Shown here piece by piece: positions 57,928 through 64,000 of a DNA stretch of 64,000 nucleotides; the stretch's first letter is position 1, and each line of letters begins with the position of its first letter. The notes under the pieces are model-generated. The model searched no databases. It was not told the DNA's origin and saw only the letters and a program-made list of their open reading frames with translations. The translations under genes and the position numbers were made by a program. The stretch is from Ornithinibacillus massiliensis. GTDB lineage: Bacteria; Bacillota; Bacilli; Bacillales; Amphibacillaceae. Where the stretch lies: contig NZ_JAGXBY010000006.1 of assembly GCF_018310345.1 (NCBI RefSeq), positions 229,223 through 293,222 on the forward strand, written 5' to 3'.

Positions 57928-59511
57928 CTACCTGTTTTGAGGAGGTTTTGGCTTCCTTGGCTTTGCACGTGTTATATTTTGTTGATTAACTAATCGAGAT
58001 CGGAATAGTTGTTTCCATTTCGGAAGTAGTATGATGGCATCCAGTTGATCGGAAGATATATATGGTGCAAATGGTGATAAATATGGGATGCCAAAGGATC
58101 TCAAGCTAGTTAAGTGTAACGTCAATAATAATAAGCCGATAAATATACCGAATAACCCAAATGTCGCTGCTAATATCATGAATAGAAATCGTAGCATCCG
58201 GACACTAATGGCTAAATTATAATTTGGAAAGACGAAACTACTAATAGCCGTTAAAGAAACCACTATAACCATAGTAGCAGAGACGATCCCTGCATCAACG
58301 GCGGCTTGACCGATAACGAGTGCTCCAACGATTGAAATTGCCGACCCTACCGTGGAAGGTAATCGAACACCGGCTTCTCTTAATAATTCAAAGGTTAATT
58401 CCATGATGAGTGCCTCAATTAAAGCTGGAAAGGGTATCCCTTCCCGTTGTGCAGCTAAGCTAACAAGTAATGTTGTTGGTATCATTTCTTGGTGAAATGT
58501 GGTTAAAGCAATATAGACAGATGGTGTAAGTAAAGCAAGAAAAAAAGAAATATACCGTATGATTCGAATTAAACTGGCTATATCACTTCTTTGGTAGTAA
58601 TCCTCACTTGATTTAAAGAAATCCACAAAAAGCGCCGGGACTAAAAGAACAAAAGGTGTACCATCAACCAGGATTGCAACTCTACCCTCTAATAATCCTG
58701 CACATATCGTATCAGGTCTTTCGCTATTTAGAATAGTGGGGAAGGGAGTATACGTTTCATCCTGTATCAGTTCTTCGATATAACCACTTTCAAGAATTGA
58801 ATCAATGTCGATTTTCTCTAATCTAGCTTTAACCTCTTCGACAATGCCTGGTGTAACAATGCCATGTATATATGCAATCACTACTTTCGTTTTTGTTTTT
58901 CTACCATGAGTGGATGATTCAAGCCAAAAATTTGGGTCCTTTATTCGTTTACGTAATAAAGCAGTGTTGACGCTAATGCTTTCTGTAAAGGAATCTTTTG
59001 GTCCTCGAACAACCTGCTGAGTTGTTGGAGGCTCTACACTACGCTCACTTCCCCCTTTAGAACCTACTGCAATTCCTTGTTCGAAACCATCAACTAGAAG
59101 GATTGTATCTCCAGTAAGTAAATGGTCCAGTAATTGATTAATGGTGTCTATTTCCGTTAGTTCTGCAGATGTGATGGATTTCATAATGTGTTCATATATA
59201 GTGGCTGCTTCATTTAGGTCATCAACTATCTCGTCACGATGTAAATGATTAATGATAGGATCTAACAGATAATGTTGAACAGTCTCTTTATCCACTAATT
59301 CATCCATGAAAATAATCATCGCTTTTGTTTGATGGGGAAATGTAAGATCTATTTCACGTGTAATGATGTCAGAGCTATTACCCAGTATCGTTAGCACTAG
59401 GTTTCTATTTTCATATAGATTTTTACTAATACTTTGTGGATATTCCTCTGCATGTTTTTCAATGAATGGAAGGTCTTTTTTCTTTTTAGTATGCCGTCTA
59501 CGTTTAATCAT
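57928..59511 (-). CDS. Spore germination protein, GerAA family
   Basis: 527 residues. A large N-terminal soluble domain (1-310) with DTILLVDGFEQGIAVGSKGG and NSERPDTICAGLLEGRVAIL precedes about five membrane helices (LPSTVGSAISIVGALVIGQA) and a basic Pro-rich tail. GerA A subunits form pentameric channels that open in response to germinant bound by the B subunit. First gene of the A-C-D-B operon. On the minus strand ACATA and CATACTA, 17 bp apart (59607 to 59579), match a forespore SigG promoter. Confidence 0.92.
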   Translation of the reverse strand: MIKRRRHTKKKKDLPFIEKHAEEYPQSISKNLYENRNLVLTILGNSSDIITREIDLTFPHQTKAMIIFMDELVDKETVQHYLLDPIINHLHRDEIVDDLNEAATIYEHIMKSITSAELTEIDTINQLLDHLLTGDTILLVDGFEQGIAVGSKGGSERSVEPPTTQQVVRGPKDSFTESISVNTALLRKRIKDPNFWLESSTHGRKTKTKVVIAYIHGIVTPGIVEEVKARLEKIDIDSILESGYIEELIQDETYTPFPTILNSERPDTICAGLLEGRVAILVDGTPFVLLVPALFVDFFKSSEDYYQRSDIASLIRIIRYISFFLALLTPSVYIALTTFHQEMIPTTLLVSLAAQREGIPFPALIEALIMELTFELLREAGVRLPSTVGSAISIVGALVIGQAAVDAGIVSATMVIVVSLTAISSFVFPNYNLAISVRMLRFLFMILAATFGLFGIFIGLLLLTLHLTSLRSFGIPYLSPFAPYISSDQLDAIILLPKWKQLFRSRLVNQQNITRAKPRKPKPPQNR

Positions 59512-59578
59512 TGTTTCAAACCTCTATGGTGTATTCTTTACTAACGTTAATCGGTGATAGCCGTAAGATTCATACCAT

Positions 59579-59607
59579 TAGTATGGTCATCAAATTAGGC
59601 TTTATGT
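59579..59607 (-). promoter_or_regulatory. Candidate SigG promoter of the gerA-type operon
   Basis: Read on the minus strand: -35-like ACATA (59607-59603), 17 bases, then CATACTA (59585-59579), a perfect SigG -10. Confidence 0.55.
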
Positions 59608-59714
59608 ATTAATTTAACGTAATAGCTTCTGTTTGGATTTATGCAGGGTGGGTATTTTGTTTTATCAAGCAGAAGACCTAGAATGATAGAAATGATGCAT
59701 TGGAAAAAATAGGG

Positions 59715-59743
59715 TTTACATAGTAACGAATTTTCTGTATACT
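59715..59743 (+). promoter_or_regulatory. Promoter of the mini transcription unit
   Basis: TTTACA (59715-59720) and TATACT (59738-59743) with a 17-bp spacer. Confidence 0.65.
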
Positions 59744-59788
59744 AATGGAGTAATAAACATTCAGAATTTTTAAAGGGGGTTGTATAAC

Positions 59789-59857
59789 ATGATTAGAGTA
59801 TATATTGCCTTAACTCAACAAAATAACTTGCTACATACAACCTATAGGGTACGTTAG
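59789..59857 (+). CDS. 22-aa peptide in a self-contained transcription unit
   Basis: AAAGGGGGT stands nine bases before ATG 59789. The 22-residue product begins MIRVYIALTQQNNLLHTTY and ends RVR; it is not strongly hydrophobic. A good promoter lies 46 bases upstream and a terminator 30 bases downstream, so the transcript of about 170 bases seems dedicated to this peptide or to a small RNA. It could also be a leader peptide for the large gene at 60053. Function unknown. Confidence 0.45.
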   Translation: MIRVYIALTQQNNLLHTTYRVR

Positions 59858-59887
59858 ACTCTTATCTGAACTTTTCTGTCAATTTCT

Positions 59888-59922
59888 ACCATAGGATGTA
59901 TGAAGCATTCTATGGTTTTTAT
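59888..59922 (+). terminator. Terminator after the 22-aa peptide gene
   Basis: ACCATAGGATG (59888-59898) and CATTCTATGGT (59906-59916) pair with one wobble, then TTTTTATT. Confidence 0.8.
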
Positions 59923-59958
59923 TATGTCGCGATATACCCTTATCGGGAGTCAGTATAT

Positions 59959-59991
59959 AAGAACCATTCTCGTTTGAGTGGTTCTTTTTCT
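59959..59991 (+). terminator. Second hairpin terminator before the GNAT fusion gene
   Basis: AAGAACCA (59959-59966) and TGGTTCTT (59979-59986), with CTC/GAG inside, followed by TTTC. With the first terminator it could attenuate transcription into the gene at 60053. Confidence 0.75.
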
Positions 59992-60052
59992 TTTGGGAGA
60001 TAAGTTTTGAGTGTAAGAGATGTAGGGTTTATATGAAAAAGGAGATGAATGC

Positions 60053-63000
60053 ATGGATATCAAAATCGTAAAATATGATGAAAGCTATGCTGCTAGAGTT
60101 GCAGAGATGTGGAACCATAGTCGTGATGGATGGGGTGGTGCGAATACCGTAGATACGGAAGAATCGATTTTACTCCGTGAGCGAAATTCAACCAATATCC
60201 ACACGTTCCTAGCTCTAGAGGGTGATAAGGTTGTTGGTTATTGTGGGTTTAGTGAATATCGTGATGATGAAGGGGCATTGTATATTCCACTTTTAAATGT
60301 ACGAGATGACTATCACGGTAAAAAGATTGGCAAGCAACTGCTCTTAACTGCTTTGGAGGAAGCAATCCATTTAAAGTGGCCTAGGCTAGATTTGTACACA
60401 TGGCCAGGGAATACGAAGGCAGTTCCCTTATATAAGAGATGTGGCTTTTTCTGGGAAGAGCGGGATGATACGACACATTTAATGAACTTCATGCCCACGG
60501 TATTACATACTGAAGCAGTAGCGGATTTCTTTAAGGATGCTAATTGGTACGATATTAGTACAAGGGAAATTGAAGTGAAGCCAGATGGTAGAGTGGAGAA
60601 TGAATTCCATTATTATGAGTATGCATGGAAAAAAGAAAATCAAACACTTCGGATGGAGTTTGAGCGAACAGGAAGAGGAATCCGATTAATCGAAACAGAT
60701 GATTATTATATTGCAGCAACAATACCGGAGCACCAATTAGTATTCGGAAACCATTATCCTATTCAATACACGATTAAAAACAAATCGGCTAAAGCCCTGC
60801 AGGTTGAATTAAAAGGTGAAAACGACAAAAATATTGAGTATTCTATAGAAAAGTCCATTAATGTTACGGACGAGATTGAGGTTATCGAAAACTTTTATAT
60901 TCATCCCATCGAGGAAGAACAGAATTCTCTTCGAACACATCCATCTGTAAAGACAAAAATTAGAATTAATGGTAAAGAGGCTACCTTTAAGCTAGGTATT
61001 TTACCCAAATATCCTGCTCAAGTTACGGCACATTATCAAGAGGATATAGCTTTCTTAGGAAATGAAAACATATTTTATTTAGATATAGTAAATAACTACT
61101 CTGAAAAAATTCATTTTGAGGTAACATTTCCAGATTCACCAATTATGGAAATCAAAGCGGAAAAAATACAATTAGAAATGAATCCAAAGGAAAGAAAATC
61201 TGTACCTGTACCATTTATCGTAACGGGCTATGGTTTTTATGAAGCGGCATTGCCAATTAAAGCTATTAAAGAGAATGGGGAAATAGTTGAATTTTCAAGA
61301 TTCATTGGTATTCCGATAAGAGGAATTGGTGCGAAATTCTTTGGTATTGATGAAGAAATGGTTCATTTATACAACGGACAGTACTTTGCAGTATTGAACA
61401 AAAAAGATAATACTATTGATATGGGAAGGAAAAAGCAGGAGAGTAGTATTCAAGTAATGACACCGAAGCTAGGGAAGCCTTATTCTGAAGAAATGGCTAA
61501 AGCAAAATACAATCAGATACAATTTATGGATGAGAATGGGACTATCGGTGCAAAAATATCCTATGAGATAGCAGCATTTCCTTCTATTACGCTACATCTT
61601 ATCCTCAAGCTATCCAGCGAGGGACTGGTAGAAAATTATTATGAGGTTGAGAATAAGAGAGAGGTAGAAACTGCGGAGTCTATCTTTGTAAATCAGCCCA
61701 TCTACTTTGGATTAGAGAAGGCGGTTATTCCTTATCAAGGTGAAATGGTTGAAATGACTGACTCCATTGGTAATTCATATGAGTATTGGAAAGATACACA
61801 CATCACGGAGAATTGGATATTTGTAAAAGAAGGATCAGATCCTCTTGGCATTTGCTGGGACTCAACTAGTAAAATCCATTTTGATTCTTGGTTCCATTAT
61901 TTTGAGCATGATCTAGGGAAAATCGGTCCTAGAAGTTCTCTTGTAACGAAACCAGTAGTTTTCTCCCTTGGCGCTTTTCATGATATCGAAAGTTTCCGAG
62001 CTTATGCGAATAAAGCTAGCTTTAGTAAAAAGGTAAAGCCAGTTAATCATGTAAGACTATCTTTACAAAACAATAATCCTTTTCTTCAAGGAGGAAAGGG
62101 TTATGCAAAAGTGACAGATTACAAATCCAATTACCTTCATGGGGAAATATCACTTTCCCTTCTTAATCAAGATGAATTTGTGGTGGAAAAAATAGATCGC
62201 AAAGAGAAGAAGACGGAATGGATTGCAGAATTACCAGCAAATGATATACCATCTATCTCGACTGTGAAAGCAAAAGCTAGTTTAGATGCGACTATTCAAG
62301 ACCTGGAAACGCTTGTAATTTCACATGGGAAAGGTGAATGTCTACAGGAGATTGAAAATGTATATGGGATGGATAGCTGGAAAGTAAATAATGGCGTAAT
62401 GGAAATAAAGGCTACTCCAGAATTTTTCCCTGCACTGCATTCTTTAACTTATAAAGGTCATGAATGGTTAGATTCTTCCTTCCCTAAGCTTCAACCAAAT
62501 TTATGGTGGAATCCATGGGCCGGTGGGATTTCCAGTAGGTTAGCAACGATTAGGCCTTATTCACTAACCAAGGAAACAACCAAAGCTGACTTTGCTAAGC
62601 TTGTAGACAGTAAGGGGAATGAATGGCAAGGTATCAAGTTATCGACTATCGTGGAACAAAATAAGGAATTTAAAGGACTTACCATGCATCAATATTTCCT
62701 TCTACTTCCAGGTGCACCAATTTTATGCCATGTGTCCGAAATTGAACAAAATACAGGTAAGTTTTTCCATGACAAAGCATGGCAGTCCTTCGCATTTGTT
62801 AAACCAGATACAGTGATGGAAAATAATTGGGTAAATCTACAGGATAAGGCTGGAAATTGGATGAAAGTAGTGGCTGGGAAAGATGAAAATGATATAAGTG
62901 TTGACCGGAATATGATCATTGGTTGTCACAATAGTAAGGAGCATCTCCAATTCATTTCTAACTTAGAAAATACAATGAGGGAAATGTATATCAATAAACA

Positions 63001-63145
63001 GGTTATGCTTACTAGCGTATGGGAGAAGTTATATGTTCCTACAGGTTCTACGCATTTTACTACACCAAACTTCTACCTCTTCAACGATTTTATAATTGAT
63101 GATAAAGCACAGCATGATTTACAGGAGATTAGCTTTCATAAGTAA
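60053..63145 (+). CDS. 1030-aa protein: N-terminal GNAT acetyltransferase fused to a large beta-rich region
   Basis: Residues 1-150 are a GNAT fold with the acetyl-CoA loop VRDDYHGKKIGKQLLL (83-98) and YTWPGNTKAVPLYKRCGFFW. The remaining 880 residues have no membrane helix and read as serial beta-sandwich domains: about 200-320 and 320-440 resemble NPQTN/CARDB-like modules (NYSEKIHFEVTFPDSPIMEI), and 440-1020 has the look of a galactose-mutarotase/glycan-processing fold (NLWWNPWAGGISSRLATIRP). No signal peptide. The combination suggests acetylation of a carbohydrate or surface compound, but no substrate can be named. AAGGAG precedes ATG 60053; a strong terminator follows. Confidence 0.75.
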   Translation: MDIKIVKYDESYAARVAEMWNHSRDGWGGANTVDTEESILLRERNSTNIHTFLALEGDKVVGYCGFSEYRDDEGALYIPLLNVRDDYHGKKIGKQLLLTALEEAIHLKWPRLDLYTWPGNTKAVPLYKRCGFFWEERDDTTHLMNFMPTVLHTEAVADFFKDANWYDISTREIEVKPDGRVENEFHYYEYAWKKENQTLRMEFERTGRGIRLIETDDYYIAATIPEHQLVFGNHYPIQYTIKNKSAKALQVELKGENDKNIEYSIEKSINVTDEIEVIENFYIHPIEEEQNSLRTHPSVKTKIRINGKEATFKLGILPKYPAQVTAHYQEDIAFLGNENIFYLDIVNNYSEKIHFEVTFPDSPIMEIKAEKIQLEMNPKERKSVPVPFIVTGYGFYEAALPIKAIKENGEIVEFSRFIGIPIRGIGAKFFGIDEEMVHLYNGQYFAVLNKKDNTIDMGRKKQESSIQVMTPKLGKPYSEEMAKAKYNQIQFMDENGTIGAKISYEIAAFPSITLHLILKLSSEGLVENYYEVENKREVETAESIFVNQPIYFGLEKAVIPYQGEMVEMTDSIGNSYEYWKDTHITENWIFVKEGSDPLGICWDSTSKIHFDSWFHYFEHDLGKIGPRSSLVTKPVVFSLGAFHDIESFRAYANKASFSKKVKPVNHVRLSLQNNNPFLQGGKGYAKVTDYKSNYLHGEISLSLLNQDEFVVEKIDRKEKKTEWIAELPANDIPSISTVKAKASLDATIQDLETLVISHGKGECLQEIENVYGMDSWKVNNGVMEIKATPEFFPALHSLTYKGHEWLDSSFPKLQPNLWWNPWAGGISSRLATIRPYSLTKETTKADFAKLVDSKGNEWQGIKLSTIVEQNKEFKGLTMHQYFLLLPGAPILCHVSEIEQNTGKFFHDKAWQSFAFVKPDTVMENNWVNLQDKAGNWMKVVAGKDENDISVDRNMIIGCHNSKEHLQFISNLENTMREMYINKQVMLTSVWEKLYVPTGSTHFTTPNFYLFNDFIIDDKAQHDLQEISFHK

Positions 63146-63199
63146 TTCTCTTCATATCCAATTATCATCATTTTGAAGTGACATAACCAAATAGATAAA

Positions 63200-63246
63200 A
63201 AAACCAGAGAACTAAGTATGAGTTTCCAATGGTTCTCTGGTTTTTA
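63200..63246 (+). terminator. Terminator of the GNAT fusion gene
   Basis: AAAACCAGAGAAC (63200-63212) and GTTCTCTGGTTTT (63232-63244) pair perfectly. Confidence 0.9.
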
Positions 63247-63253
63247 TTAAAAT

Positions 63254-63296
63254 GTAAAAAAAGCTGAGGCCAGGGATAATTCCTTACCTCAGCTTT
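63254..63296 (-). terminator. Terminator of the minus-strand membrane protein gene
   Basis: CCTCAGCTTT (63287-63296) and AAAGCTGAGG (63260-63269) pair; on the minus strand the stem is followed by TTTTTT. Confidence 0.85.
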
Positions 63297-63315
63297 ACTG
63301 TTAGTTGATCTATTC

Positions 63316-64000
63316 TTAGAGAATAGTGTAAAGCGCAGTGTTCGCTAACGTGATTAATGTCATTAGAATGGTGTTCAAGAATGCAGCTACATACACATTT
63401 CCAGTTTTTCTATAAAGAAAACGATTAAAGATAGCTGCTACAGCTAAAACAGGTACAAGTCCAATCACAATAATGGATGATAATGCTTGTTCAGGGTACC
63501 CTGCTGTTCCAGTAGTAAATAGGACACCGTATTGATAGATTAAGTAAAGAATTAATCCCCCAACATAATGTAGGATGGAAATAATATAACCCTTTATTCC
63601 TTCATAACGTTCACCAGTAGTATTTATATTTACTGAAATTCCACTAATGAAATAGTAGATAAAGAATAATGGTGCATATTTTAATAATGCTATAATATGT
63701 TGCATTTCAAAGGTTTTTACTGCTAATGTCCATAATCGGAAGTCCGTTTTGAACATGGCGTCGATGGCATACAGAATAGCATAACCAATCACGACAGCTA
63801 TAATAGCAGTTAATAAGGATGCAATAACGGATTTGATATTTGCTTTCACACCATAGTTGGCGATAGTTGCCCCTTCAGGCTTTTTGGCAATATAATGATA
63901 GCCAACCATAATCATCAACATGACAATGGCTACATTAATAGCCCAATAGAGTACCGGGTTGGTAGTTGGTGCTCCAAATAACTGTGTTGTAGCAATAAAG
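63316..64000 (-). CDS. Multi-pass membrane protein, C-terminal part (continues beyond window)
   Basis: The frame is open from the right edge (FIATTQLFGAPTTNPVLYW, then AINVAIVMLM) through to 63316; ATG 63921 is internal. About 228 residues are visible with six membrane helices, including TDFRLWTLAVKTFEMQHIIA and YISILHYVGGLILYL-like stretches. Some Bacillaceae alpha/beta hydrolases end in a membrane region of this style, so the missing N-terminus may hold a hydrolase, but this cannot be seen. Unknown function. Confidence 0.7.
   Translation of the reverse strand, partial: FIATTQLFGAPTTNPVLYWAINVAIVMLMIMVGYHYIAKKPEGATIANYGVKANIKSVIASLLTAIIAVVIGYAILYAIDAMFKTDFRLWTLAVKTFEMQHIIALLKYAPLFFIYYFISGISVNINTTGERYEGIKGYIISILHYVGGLILYLIYQYGVLFTTGTAGYPEQALSSIIVIGLVPVLAVAAIFNRFLYRKTGNVYVAAFLNTILMTLITLANTALYTIL

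Overview
The window is low-GC DNA from an endospore-forming Bacillaceae bacterium. Evidence: a CtsR-controlled clpP, the cggR-gapA-pgk-tpiA-gpmI-eno glycolytic operon, the secG-est-rnr-smpB-ssrA block, a GerA-type germination operon and a CotY/CotZ-like coat gene. Protein style (Ile/Lys/Glu-rich) and the repeat family at 54919-55273 suggest the Oceanobacillus/Virgibacillus/Ornithinibacillus side of the family; that placement is inference.

Layout. 1-504: start of clpP (minus) and a tRNA-Arg(CCG). 505-1966: a 1.4-kb island of three small membrane-protein genes, bounded by the tRNA and a decayed copy of its 3' half and terminator, an attachment-site signature. 2045-5507: a PBSX-like control region (ImmA-type peptidase, Xre-type repressor, divergent promoter, DnaD-like replication protein, XtrA, Xpf). 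5508-5962: a scar with a 114-bp tandem duplication where packaging and head genes would be expected. 5963-17013: a complete-looking TP901-1-type siphotail set (tail tube, chaperone with probable -1 frameshift, tape measure, Dit, a 1416-aa Tal/fibre with a Peptidase_S74 end), two holin-like proteins and an amidase/LysM lysin. No integrase, terminase, portal or capsid is present, so this is either a decayed prophage or, as I think worth testing, a non-contractile (F-type) tailocin.

17227-26036: short genes, then CggR and the lower glycolytic enzymes. 26262-32413: accessory genes including a yvaF-yvaE-yvaD-like efflux operon and two broken genes (SGNH hydrolase, MFS transporter). 32503-42903: ptsI without ptsH, two alpha/beta hydrolases, secG, rnr, a ZIP transporter, smpB, a RocB-like peptidase and tmRNA. 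43427-50566: spore-surface genes, an M23/LysM peptidase, a Cys/His-repeat protein, a GNAT protein, Amj flippase and small proteins. 50649-53614: an Xre/DUF1232 regulator with two SEDS glycosyltransferases. 53957-64000: VOC proteins, a fold-back repeat, a gerA-type operon (A-C-D-B), a mini transcription unit for a 22-aa peptide, and a 1030-aa GNAT fusion protein.

How they work together: Xre and ImmA probably hold the tail locus silent and release it on stress, Xpf then drives late genes, and holin plus lysin release the product. CggR senses a glycolytic intermediate and controls triose-phosphate-to-PEP enzymes; PtsI downstream uses the PEP. SmpB, tmRNA and RNase R form the ribosome-rescue set. 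The spore-surface and Ger genes act at the two ends of the spore cycle. Coordinates, motifs and repeats were read by eye; family names are from recognition, not from searches.
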